From assembly GCF_900103415.1 (NCBI RefSeq), contig NZ_FMXB01000009.1, forward strand, positions 48,463-112,462: a stretch of 64,000 nucleotides of DNA. Direction: 5' to 3'. The stretch is from Methanobrevibacter millerae (GTDB taxonomy: Archaea; Methanobacteriota; Methanobacteria; Methanobacteriales; Methanobacteriaceae). Positions 56,657 to 64,000 of this stretch are shown here, one piece after another. The position numbers were made by a program, and so were the translations under genes. Each line of letters starts with the position of its first letter. Position 1 is the first letter of the stretch. Under the pieces are notes generated by a model that saw only the letters and a program-made list of their open reading frames with translations, was not told where the DNA came from and did not search any database.

Positions 56657-57958
56657 ATGAATTATAAAGTTACATTAGATTCCGATGAAGTGCCTAAAAA
56701 ATGGTATAACATTCTTGCTGATTTACCTTCTCCACTTCCGGAACCGATAAACAGTGAAGGAAAAGATCAAATTTCAGACTTACAAAAGGCTTTTACCAAA
56801 GCTGCTTTAGCTCAAGAATTTTCACCTGACAGATATGTGGATATTCCAAATGAAGTCAGAGAGCTTTACATGCAGATTGGAAGACCTTCTCCTTTATTTA
56901 GAGCAACTAGACTAGAGAAATTTTTAAACACTCCCGCTAAAATCTATTATAAGCGTGAGGATACCTCTCCTACCGGTTCACATAAGTTGAATTCAGCTAT
57001 TCCTCAGGCATACTTCGCCAAAAAGGAAGGCGTTGAAAGGTTGACTACAGAAACCGGTGCTGGTCAATGGGGTACTGCATTATCTTTGGCATGTAACATG
57101 CTTGACTTGGACTGTACCGTCTATATGGTTAAGGTATCATTCAACCAGAAACCTGACCGTAAAAACATAATGCACATTTACGACAGCCAGGTATTCGCTT
57201 CCCCAAGTGAAAACACCAAGGTCGGCCGTCAAATCCTTGCCGAAAATCCGGACCATCCTGGTTCTTTGGGTGTGGCAATTTCAGAAGCTATGGAAGAGGC
57301 TTTACTTAATGATGAGGTCAAATACTCTTTAGGCAGTGTTTTAAACCATGTAATGCTTCATCAAACAATCATCGGTCAGGAATTGAAGCTTCAGCTTGAA
57401 AAGCTTGAAACCGAACCAGACATAATGATTGCCTGTGCAGGCGGTGGAAGTAATTTGGCCGGATCTTTCTTCCCGTTGCTTAAGGATAAGATTGCCGGAA
57501 ATTCCGAAACCGAGTTCATAGCAGTTGAGCCTAGCGCATGTCCTACATTAACTGAAGGAAGCTATGAATATGACTTCGGTGATACAAACGGATTTACTCC
57601 AATGCTTAAGATGTTCACTTTAGGACATGACTTTGTAGCTCCAACCGTACACGCAGGAGGTTTAAGATATCACGGAATGTCTCCAATTGTTTCACTTTTA
57701 GCTAAAGAAGGATACATTTCACCTAGGTCAGTCCATCAAAAAGATGTCTTTGAAGCCGGAATTACCTTTGCACGTAATGAAGGAATCGTTCCTGCACCTG
57801 AAACTACTCATGCAATCAAGGCAACCATTGACGAAGCATTGAAATGCAAGGAGACTGGCGAGGAAAAAACTATTGTCATGAATTTCTCAGGCCATGGAAT
57901 GCTTGATTTGAAAGGATATGCCTCTTACTTTGAAGGCACTATGCAAAACGCAAAATAG
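56657..57958 (+). CDS. trpB: Tryptophan synthase beta-like protein TrpB2
   Basis: 433 residues. YKREDTSPTGSHKLNSAIPQAYFA carries the PLP lysine in SHKLN, followed by TETGAGQWGTALSLA and the phosphate-binding ACAGGGSNLAGSF. The long N-terminal region (PLPEPINSEGKDQ) and the 430-residue length mark the TrpB2 type, which uses indole and serine, or perhaps phosphoserine, without TrpA. It is not beside a trp operon. A hairpin terminator overlaps its stop codon. Confidence 0.9.
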   Translation: MNYKVTLDSDEVPKKWYNILADLPSPLPEPINSEGKDQISDLQKAFTKAALAQEFSPDRYVDIPNEVRELYMQIGRPSPLFRATRLEKFLNTPAKIYYKREDTSPTGSHKLNSAIPQAYFAKKEGVERLTTETGAGQWGTALSLACNMLDLDCTVYMVKVSFNQKPDRKNIMHIYDSQVFASPSENTKVGRQILAENPDHPGSLGVAISEAMEEALLNDEVKYSLGSVLNHVMLHQTIIGQELKLQLEKLETEPDIMIACAGGGSNLAGSFFPLLKDKIAGNSETEFIAVEPSACPTLTEGSYEYDFGDTNGFTPMLKMFTLGHDFVAPTVHAGGLRYHGMSPIVSLLAKEGYISPRSVHQKDVFEAGITFARNEGIVPAPETTHAIKATIDEALKCKETGEEKTIVMNFSGHGMLDLKGYASYFEGTMQNAK

Positions 57959-57993
57959 AGTGTTTATTCACTCTTTTATTTTTTTAATTTTTT
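57957..57993 (+). terminator. Hairpin and T-run after trpB2
   Basis: Six-base arms AGAGTG (57957-57962) and CACTCT (57969-57974) followed by a long T-rich run. The hairpin begins inside the TAG stop codon. Confidence 0.7.
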
Positions 57994-57994
57994 C

Positions 57995-58465
57995 TTGTTA
58001 TAACTTATCACTTATCACTTATAAGTTATATTTTTACTTATAACTTTTCACTTATAACTAATAACTTATTTGTGAAAACAAATACTTTATAAGGTTGAAG
58101 TTATAAAATATAACTTAACAGTTAAAAGTTAAATCTTTTAACTTATTCATAATAACTTAAATGTTAAAAGTTATTTCTTTTAACTTATTCATGTTAACTT
58201 AAAATTTATCACTTTTAAGTTAGACGGTTTAACTTATAAAAAATAAGTTATTCCTTCTACCTTAGAAGTTTTAAGGTATAATGTGGATGTTTGAAGGTAT
58301 TTCTTTTAACTTATTCATGTTAACTTATAATTTATCTCATTTAAGTTGGAGGGTTTAGCATTTCTAAACCTTTTAACTTAAAGTTTCACGTTAACTTATA
58401 ATTTATCTCATTTAAGTTGGAAGGTGTAGTTCTCTATACCTTTTAACTTAAAGGTATCATTTTAA
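57995..58465. repeat. Repeat array upstream of parA (candidate centromere)
   Basis: A 523-base gene-free stretch (57959-58481) filled with repeats. Its left part (about 58000-58080) has ACTTATAA/ACTTATCA words in tandem. The right part has larger units: a 71-base unit beginning GTTAACTTATAATTTATCTC at 58319 repeats almost exactly at 58390, and a TTTCTTTTAACTTATTCATG unit at 58174 recurs at 58300 (126-base period). Many TTTTAACTTA / TTAAGTT words are inverted, giving stems such as GGTTTAG...CTAAACC (58351-58369) and GGTGTAG...CTATACC (58422-58440). The position right before parA suggests binding sites for the ParB-like partner. Confidence 0.8.
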
Positions 58466-58481
58466 TTAGGAGAATTATTCA

Positions 58482-59258
58482 ATGAGCGAAGTCATAGCCG
58501 TAATGAATCAAAAAGGAGGTTGTGGAAAGACCACTACAGTCGTAAATACTGCAACTTCTCTAGCTGTAATGGGAAAATCCGTTTTGGTAGTAGACATGGA
58601 TCCTCAGGCCAATGCTACAACTAGTTTTGGAATAAATAAAAACGAGCTTCAGAATACCATTTATGATGCAATCATAGGGGATATAAATGTCAAGAAAGCC
58701 ACGATTCCCACGTTTATTAAAAACCTTTTCATTATTCCCAGCAACATATCATTGAGTGGAGCAGGTGTTGAATTAAGTCAGAAGGATGATTATCATATCA
58801 TTCTGAAAAATACACTTGAAGATGTTGTTCCTTTGTTTGACTATATTTTCATTGATTTGCCTCCTTCATTAGGTGTTTTAACCGTAAATGCATTAGTCGC
58901 CTCAGATAGCGTATTGATACCGATTCAAGCGGAATATTACGCACTTGAAGGTGTTGCCGATTTGATAAATACCATTAAACTTGTTGAAAAAAGGCTTAGG
59001 AGCCCTACCCCAATTAAAGGAATCCTGCTTACTTTATATGATAAGAGGACCAGATTGAGCAGGGATGTTCACAAAGAGTTGAAGAATTATTTTGGCGGTA
59101 CCAATCTGCTTCTAAAAACAATTATTCCAAGGAACATTAGATTGGCTGAAGCTCCAAGTTTTGGAAAACCATGTTTAATATATGATCCGGAAAGTACTGG
59201 AACCAAGGCTTATCTAAAATTGGCAAAAGAAATATTAGAAAGAGATGGAAGTGATTAA
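58482..59258 (+). CDS. parA: ParA/Soj-type chromosome segregation ATPase
   Basis: 258 residues. The deviant Walker A is NQKGGCGKTT with signature Lys11 and Lys16; the A' motif is VVDMDPQANATTSFG; Walker B is IFIDLPPSLG. The C-terminal PRNIRLAEAPSFGKP stretch is typical of chromosomal Soj/ParA rather than MinD. There is no MinD amphipathic tail. It would bind DNA in the ATP state and move a ParB-loaded site. AGGAGA lies upstream of the ATG. The partner gene starts three bases after its stop. Confidence 0.93.
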   Translation: MSEVIAVMNQKGGCGKTTTVVNTATSLAVMGKSVLVVDMDPQANATTSFGINKNELQNTIYDAIIGDINVKKATIPTFIKNLFIIPSNISLSGAGVELSQKDDYHIILKNTLEDVVPLFDYIFIDLPPSLGVLTVNALVASDSVLIPIQAEYYALEGVADLINTIKLVEKRLRSPTPIKGILLTLYDKRTRLSRDVHKELKNYFGGTNLLLKTIIPRNIRLAEAPSFGKPCLIYDPESTGTKAYLKLAKEILERDGSD

Positions 59259-59260
59259 AA

Positions 59261-59839
59261 ATGGATCGTGGGCTTGGTAAGGGATTGGATTCTTTAATAC
59301 CAAATTACTATGATGAAGACTTTGACAGCAATAACGCCTTATCGTTAGATGACATGCTAAAGGAAAACGAGGAAAAATCTAGCGAATCTAATGATGAAGA
59401 TATTGTAGATGATGAAATTAATACAGAAGATATTCAGGAATCTAGTGAAGATAATATAGATGACGATGAATCTAATGTAGATAATGACGATAATATTCAA
59501 GAATCTATTAAACAAGGAGATGTAGAAGATGGTACTCAAGACAGCGATAGAAGTAGTGAAATTAGCGAAACGTCCGAAGACGTACGTAGCCTACAAGGTA
59601 CTGAAGACAGCCTACAAGATACACAAGAACTCAAAAAACAAGAGAATGTAGCTGAAGTCTTGGATATTGTGGATAAGAATCCAAGAATTACTTTATGGTC
59701 TTCAAGATCAGCTGCAGTATTTAGATACTTAAGAAAAACCGAGCCAGAATTCAGTATAAGCAGAGAAGCTTCCATATTGATTGATGAAGCGGTTTCTAAA
59801 AAATATCCACACATATGGAAATTGTTTGAAGATATTTAA
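59261..59839 (+). CDS. ParB-tail/RHH fusion: candidate centromere-binding partner of ParA
   Basis: 192 residues in three parts. Residues 1-14, DRGLGKGLDSLIPN after Met, copy the N-terminal GLGKGL-x-ALI motif by which Spo0J/ParB stimulates ParA. Residues about 17-125 are a low-complexity acidic linker of D, E, S and N. Residues about 138-188 read RITLWSSRSAAVFRYLRKTE then SREASILIDEAVSKKYPHIW: a strand and two helices, as in ribbon-helix-helix proteins such as SegB, ParR and CopG. The nuclease-like ParB box and HTH of true ParB are absent. It lies three bases after parA. I infer that it binds the upstream repeats and contacts ParA. Confidence 0.7.
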   Translation: MDRGLGKGLDSLIPNYYDEDFDSNNALSLDDMLKENEEKSSESNDEDIVDDEINTEDIQESSEDNIDDDESNVDNDDNIQESIKQGDVEDGTQDSDRSSEISETSEDVRSLQGTEDSLQDTQELKKQENVAEVLDIVDKNPRITLWSSRSAAVFRYLRKTEPEFSISREASILIDEAVSKKYPHIWKLFEDI

Positions 59840-59841
59840 GC

Positions 59842-60960
59842 TTATTCGAAGTTTTCCAATAGACTTTGATAAGCTCCATCTATTTTTATATACTTTTCAG
59901 CCCTGTCTACAACCACACCTAACCTTTTCAATTCGTTTTTGTTTTTGAAAGGCATTTTTTTTCTGATAGAAATTATTTTTCTAGCGGACTTTATACCGAT
60001 ACCAGGTACGCGAATCAGTTCAACGAATGGTGCAGAATTGATTTCTACGGGGAATATATCCATGTTCTCTGCAGCAAGAATCTTCGGATCCTGAGTTAAT
60101 GACAGTTGGTTGTTTTCATCAAATACTAGTTCTTTAAGTTTGAAATGATAATCGTTAAGCAGACTGTCTGCGTTATAGAGTTTTGCGGTTCTGTCGGTAC
60201 TGCAGGCTTCCTTATTCTGAAATTCTGTCTCTTCAATTGGTGAGAATGCGGAGAAATATGTACGTTTCAGCTTGGTTTTATTGTAAATTTTTTCCATTCT
60301 GTGTAGAATTTCCCTGTCACTTTCGTCATTTGCACCGATAATGAGCTGTGTGGTATGGGTAGAATTAGGATATGTTGTACTTTTTCCATGTAAATTATCT
60401 ATCCAATGCAGCCTTTTCAGTATATCCTTATTATAATCTTTAGTTGATGAGAGCTCAGCAAGGCCTGATGCGGTTGCGGCCTCTATATTAATGCTTACTC
60501 TATTGGCAAGAGCCATTGCTCTTTTAATTGAATCTTTTGAAGCTCCAGGAACGATTTTCAAATGGATGTAATCGTCATAGCCATAGTCCTTTCTCAGGAT
60601 TCTTATGGTTTCTATTGTCTTTTCCATTGTAAGATCTTCATCCTTATCAACGCCTGAACTTAGGAATAATCCGTTGACAAGGCCTCTATTGTAATAGTTC
60701 AGAAAGGTGCTGGCCAGTTCTTCGGGAGCAAGTTCCAGCCTTGTAAAATTCCTTTTGGACTGGTTAATGCAGTACTTGCAGTCATTTTTGCATTTATTGG
60801 TAAGAAGAGTTTTGAAAAGTGGAATCTGACAGCCGTTATGTCCGGTTGCATGATAAATTCCCGGCAAATTAACTTGAGAGCTTTTGTTGTGATTTACGTA
60901 ATCGCATAAATCATATTGTGCCGAATCGGTTAATATTTTCATCTTCTCCAATGTTGTCAT
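59842..60960 (-). CDS. Radical SAM protein with helix-hairpin-helix, putative DNA modification/repair
   Basis: 372 residues. CKNDCKYCINQ is the CX3CX2C cluster motif in an early position, preceded by GCQIPLFKTLLTN. VSINIEAATASGLAEL and TTQLIIGANDESDREIL belong to the barrel. The C-terminus carries a helix-hairpin-helix DNA-binding motif, VPGIGIKSARKIISIRKK. The family is annotated as a putative DNA modification/repair radical SAM protein that occurs with uracil-DNA-glycosylase-like proteins; no such partner is visible here. Convergent with the parAB-like genes, two bases apart. Confidence 0.85.
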   Translation of the reverse strand: MTTLEKMKILTDSAQYDLCDYVNHNKSSQVNLPGIYHATGHNGCQIPLFKTLLTNKCKNDCKYCINQSKRNFTRLELAPEELASTFLNYYNRGLVNGLFLSSGVDKDEDLTMEKTIETIRILRKDYGYDDYIHLKIVPGASKDSIKRAMALANRVSINIEAATASGLAELSSTKDYNKDILKRLHWIDNLHGKSTTYPNSTHTTQLIIGANDESDREILHRMEKIYNKTKLKRTYFSAFSPIEETEFQNKEACSTDRTAKLYNADSLLNDYHFKLKELVFDENNQLSLTQDPKILAAENMDIFPVEINSAPFVELIRVPGIGIKSARKIISIRKKMPFKNKNELKRLGVVVDRAEKYIKIDGAYQSLLENFE

Positions 60961-61459
60961 AGTAATAATATTGTATTTTTGTTATATTTAATCATATTTA
61001 TTGTATAATTAATATATAGGAGTAATTTTTCCGGTATAAACTATTCGATAAAGTGTTGAATTTATGATTTAATCATTAGGATTCTTGAAATATACAGTCT
61101 GCATATATATTTTATATATTGGATAAATCCTTTAATTTATATTATAATTAATGAATAATATAATAATATGAGAAGCATTATTTACATATATTTATAAATT
61201 TACTTGTTTTTCATGAGATTGCTTTATAAATTATATATTAATCGTTTATTGTAAAAGGATTGTGAAATTTTAACAGAGTTATATCTTGATATTGATTAAA
61301 TTGATTTAAACAATTAATAATTAATAATATCAATGAATATTATGTTAATTTAATATAATAGCTATAATTAACTTTAATTAATATAATTAATTAATTTATA
61401 CTCTTGAATAAATTAACATAATTATTTGAGACATTTAATTTTTTTTGAAAAATCCTCTT

Positions 61460-61483
61460 AAAAACGCTTCTTTCGTTTTTTTT
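61460..61483 (+). terminator. T-tailed hairpin without an upstream gene
   Basis: Arms AAAAACG (61460-61466) and CGTTTTT (61474-61480), then more T. No plus-strand gene lies upstream for 1.6 kb. Confidence 0.5.
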
Positions 61484-61529
61484 GGTTTTAGTTTTTTTGG
61501 CCTTTTCGGATGCGGTTTTTTCCATTTAC

Positions 61530-61554
61530 AATAGATTTTTTCAATCTATTTTTT
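61530..61554 (+). terminator. Second T-tailed hairpin
   Basis: Arms AATAGATT (61530-61537) and AATCTATT (61543-61550) followed by four T. Together with the hairpin 70 bases before, it may end a small RNA. Confidence 0.5.
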
Positions 61555-61642
61555 AGTATCCTTTCCACCTTAACATTGTTATATTTGAACCGTGTCAGTA
61601 TAACTTTGTTATAATTGGATATTGTCAATATTTTTTAAAATT

Positions 61643-61730
61643 ACTATACAGTACGATAAAATTGTATCTAATAGATATCAAACTGGATATTTTTTGCAAT
61701 TTTTCATGTAAAACTGTATAGTTTATATAT
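61643..61730 (+). promoter_or_regulatory. Inverted repeat flanking a promoter
   Basis: Perfect ten-base arms ACTATACAGT (61643-61652) and ACTGTATAGT (61713-61722). The second arm abuts the TATA-like TTTATATAT at 61722-61730, which would direct transcription from about 61755 into the secreted-protein gene at 61832. This is a plausible operator pair. Confidence 0.45.
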
Positions 61731-61831
61731 GATGACTGACAATGTAATTAATACTATGATTTATTGGCACTTTTTGTACATTCAATAATGAATAGCATGA
61801 GGGAAAAACGATTTTGTAAAATGTGATTATT

Positions 61832-62686
61832 ATGAAGACTTCAAAAAACGGAATTACTAAATTCTTAATGCTTTTGGCAATATTATTGCTTTCACTTTCG
61901 ACAGTGTCAGCTGGAGAAGCAGTTTCAGTTGATGAAGCAGTTTCAGTTAATGAAGTTGTTATCGTCGAAGATGTCAGCGATGCCTATGTCGGCATGGATC
62001 AGCAATCCGGTGAAGTCGAAATAAATCATGTTTTTGAAGAAGTACCTACACATGAAGACATTCAAATCGATGAAAGTAGCATTGTTTTTCAGGATAATTA
62101 TAATGAAGATGAAGCTGTAATCGAGTATTTCGAGCCTTCCTGCGACCTCCCGCAGGCAAATTATAATAATGCTGAATATTCAAATCATGTGGATGAAGGT
62201 ATTTTGGAAAAATCTTTGATCTGTATTTTAAATGAAACGTATAGTGAAGATATAATTTTGGATTCAACTTCAAATGATACGGCTGTCGGCAATAATTTTT
62301 CATATATCTATAATTTTGATGCTTTCCTTTTAATGGACATTATGATGGAACATAATGTTGTTGAACCTGTTGATTTCAGCGACAATGTTTTCAAATTTGT
62401 AGAATTTAAGGATTTGCACTTGCTGAATCACGGTATTTTAATTTTCACTCCTAATGAGCATTTATATCATGAAATAAGTGAAAAAATTATCATTTGTAGT
62501 AATAAAACTAACGGTAATTACGCTTACTGTATTGATAATTCAATTGTAGGAAGCGATTTAACCATTATTTTTATCCCAAAATCTTTTTTTATAACTTCTT
62601 ATTCAATTTCCATCCAATTTATCAATATTCATCAAGCTTTTTTTCCCAATTATTTTCAATTTAATTCAATGAGAGGTAAAATCTAA
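61832..62686 (+). CDS. Secreted protein of unknown function
   Basis: 284 residues. The signal peptide starts MKTSKNGITKFLML and ends STVSAGEA. Next comes a short VSVDEAVSVNEV repeat and a strongly acidic domain. The second half has hydrophobic segments (FLLMDIMMEHNVV, GILIFTPNEHLY) but no clear anchor. ATG at 61832 is behind TGTGAT; an in-frame GTG at 61823 lies inside that site. I do not recognise the family. It stands 66 bases before an adhesin gene and may share its transcript. Confidence 0.6.
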   Translation: MKTSKNGITKFLMLLAILLLSLSTVSAGEAVSVDEAVSVNEVVIVEDVSDAYVGMDQQSGEVEINHVFEEVPTHEDIQIDESSIVFQDNYNEDEAVIEYFEPSCDLPQANYNNAEYSNHVDEGILEKSLICILNETYSEDIILDSTSNDTAVGNNFSYIYNFDAFLLMDIMMEHNVVEPVDFSDNVFKFVEFKDLHLLNHGILIFTPNEHLYHEISEKIIICSNKTNGNYAYCIDNSIVGSDLTIIFIPKSFFITSYSISIQFINIHQAFFPNYFQFNSMRGKI

Positions 62687-62752
62687 AAATCAAAAAATTT
62701 CACATATCAGGTGATATATTGTTGAGGGGATTTTAATTAAAAAGGTGTAATT

Positions 62753-64000
62753 ATGAAAGGCAAATCGATTTTATACATATTATTATTGCTGGTATTTTTA
62801 TCAGCTACTTTAGGAGTAGTTAGCGCCAGCGGAAATATTTCCGAATCAACATTTGATTCATCTTTCGATGTTTTAGGTGTTGGGGAGAATATTATTTTTG
62901 AAGACGAAGTTTTAAGCATATCGATGCAAGAAAATGAAGAGTTGAATGATGAAGTTCTTTCAGCTGCTGCTGAAAATGATGATGTTCTTTCAGCTGGAGA
63001 GGGATCATTTAACGAATTACAATTATTGATTAATAGTGGATCTGGAACAATAAATCTAGATAAAAATTATAGATATCAGCCTGGAGATGTTAAGACAGGT
63101 ATAGTTATTTCAAAATCAATTATTATTAATGGTAACAATTATACAATTGATGGTATGAACCAAGCAAAAATTTTTAAAATTAGTTCAAATGGCGTTACAT
63201 TAAAAGATTTGAATATCGTTAATGGATATTCAGAAAATGATGCGTATGGTGGTGCTGTAACTTGGGCAGGCCATAACGGAATTATAGAAAATTCCAGATT
63301 CATATCCAATAAAGTTAATGACTACGGTGGAGGAGCCGTTAATTGGATAGGAAAAAACGGTATTATCAGAAATACTACATTTATTAATAATACCGCTGCA
63401 TATGGTGGTGCTTTATTTGTCCATCAAATGCAACCTAATACAAATTTCCATGGTTATAATTTAACTTTCATTAACAACACTGCTTATATTGGTGGTGGTG
63501 CTGTTATTTCAGGCTCAGGCAGTAAAATTTCAAAATCAACTTTCATCAATAACCTTGCATATTATGGTGGTGGAGCTATTGTAGAGCAGGCTATGGATGG
63601 TACCACTTCAATCGATAATTGTATTATCGTTAATAACACTGCTTATGGATATGGTGGTGGAGCAAATATAAACTATGGTTCCATTTCAAATTCTATTGTA
63701 GAAAATAACTCTGCTACATATGGTGGAGGTATATATGTAATGCAAGGATCAGTTACTAATGTTAAAAGTATTAATAATATTGCTGTATATGGCCCTAACA
63801 TGGCTGTTATTAGCAGTTTAAATATTGTTCAATCATATATTACCCAAATTTACTATTTTAATGCAATACAATATGTTAAAATAAATTCTGGAAGTGGTAA
63901 TGGAAATACATTTAATACTGTTGTAGGGACTGTTTATTGTGATGAAAAGTATTCAATCAATCCTCAAGGAGGATATGTAACCCAGTCTGTTGACATGGTT
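62753..64000 (+). CDS. Secreted beta-helix adhesin-like protein (partial)
   Basis: Open from ATG at 62753 to the right edge (416 codons), so incomplete. Residues 1-26 are a signal peptide (MKGKSILYIL start, VVSAS end). Residues about 28-85 are an acidic spacer with the phrase DEVLSAAAEND-DVLSAG. From residue about 90 a right-handed beta-helix begins, with GSFNELQLLI, then repeats NNTAAYGGALF, NNTAYIGGGAV, NNLAYYGGGAI, NNTAYGYGGGA and NNSATYGGGIY at 22-30 residue spacing. This is the polymorphic-membrane-protein/adhesin-like pattern. GGTG precedes the ATG. Confidence 0.85.
   Translation, partial: MKGKSILYILLLLVFLSATLGVVSASGNISESTFDSSFDVLGVGENIIFEDEVLSISMQENEELNDEVLSAAAENDDVLSAGEGSFNELQLLINSGSGTINLDKNYRYQPGDVKTGIVISKSIIINGNNYTIDGMNQAKIFKISSNGVTLKDLNIVNGYSENDAYGGAVTWAGHNGIIENSRFISNKVNDYGGGAVNWIGKNGIIRNTTFINNTAAYGGALFVHQMQPNTNFHGYNLTFINNTAYIGGGAVISGSGSKISKSTFINNLAYYGGGAIVEQAMDGTTSIDNCIIVNNTAYGYGGGANINYGSISNSIVENNSATYGGGIYVMQGSVTNVKSINNIAVYGPNMAVISSLNIVQSYITQIYYFNAIQYVKINSGSGNGNTFNTVVGTVYCDEKYSINPQGGYVTQSVDMV

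Larger units (their letters stand above)
60961..61831. other. AT-rich spacer with orphan terminators
   Basis: 870 bases without an ORF of any credible kind on either strand, and no tRNA. Left part: nearly pure A+T. Right part: two T-tailed hairpins (61460-61483, 61530-61554) facing right with no gene before them, an inverted repeat pair (61643/61713) and a TATA-like element at about 61722-61730 that serves the next gene. Confidence 0.7.

Noticed and set aside
57995..58465. CRISPR array reading of the parA-upstream repeats
   Set aside because: Repeat units differ in length and contain no unique spacers of constant size; no cas genes are present.
61200..61440. Possible tRNA or structured RNA in the AT-rich spacer
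   Set aside because: No cloverleaf, no CCA or G-C-rich stems; only simple A+T dyads that arise by composition.

Overview
The window reads as chromosomal DNA of a methanogenic archaeon of the order Methanobacteriales, most like Methanobrevibacter. The support is: low GC with very AT-rich spacers, archaeal histone, Alba, the small subunit of DNA polymerase D, Orc1/Cdc6, CTP-dependent riboflavin kinase, the thiol:fumarate reductase flavoprotein, a CfbA-like nickel chelatase, cobamide genes, and several very long secreted adhesin-like proteins of the kind these gut methanogens carry. Shine-Dalgarno sites are mostly GGTGA/GGAGG. No tRNA, rRNA, CRISPR array, transposase or prophage was seen.

Layout. 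1-9500: two neighbouring giant secreted proteins, each with a beta-helix, a papain-type protease domain and Ig-like repeats (the first runs off the left edge). 9672-18842: a surface-glycan island with a secreted glycosidase-like protein, three DUF2142 multi-membrane-span proteins, two polyprenol-phosphate-type GT2 enzymes, a GtrA flippase and an AT-rich O-acyltransferase. 18924-22989: PurE, a UbiD-type decarboxylase, an AmmeMemoRadiSam-type enzyme and ThiL. 23066-26764: another repeat-rich adhesin, two CbiX/CfbA chelatases with histidine-rich loops, and a DUF35 protein. 26929-32216: a pilin-like pair, an MgtE-like transporter with a PhoU/TrkA-C partner, CbiH, and an anchored protein. 32386-37676: PolD small subunit, a fuculose-phosphate-type aldolase, a 52-residue RHH protein, UPF0147, CbiG, CbiB and DUF2299. 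37677-38305: a replication origin full of ORB-like repeats, followed by orc1/cdc6. 38306-50053: PyrB, a flavodoxin, HisG, histone, a deaminase, TfrA, RibK, an FMN riboswitch with RibB, a permuted CobB/CobQ-like amidotransferase and GatA. 50210-60960: secreted and metabolic genes, LeuA, Alba, PHP, DUF1786, TrpB2, then a long repeat array with ParA and a ParB-tailed RHH protein, and a radical SAM/HhH protein. 60961-64000: an 870-base AT-rich spacer with two orphan terminators, a secreted protein and the start of another beta-helix adhesin.

Two systems stand out. First, an apparently complete origin-proximal segregation locus: a Soj-like ParA, a small partner that joins a Spo0J-type N-terminal tail to a predicted ribbon-helix-helix domain, and a tandem repeat array that could be its centromere, about 20 kb from oriC. 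Second, a bacterial-type FMN riboswitch placed in front of an archaeal-type ribB and directly behind ribK, whose product is FMN. Three (perhaps four) genes also appear to start at ATT codons behind good Shine-Dalgarno sites. All family assignments come from reading the sequence; no database search was run.
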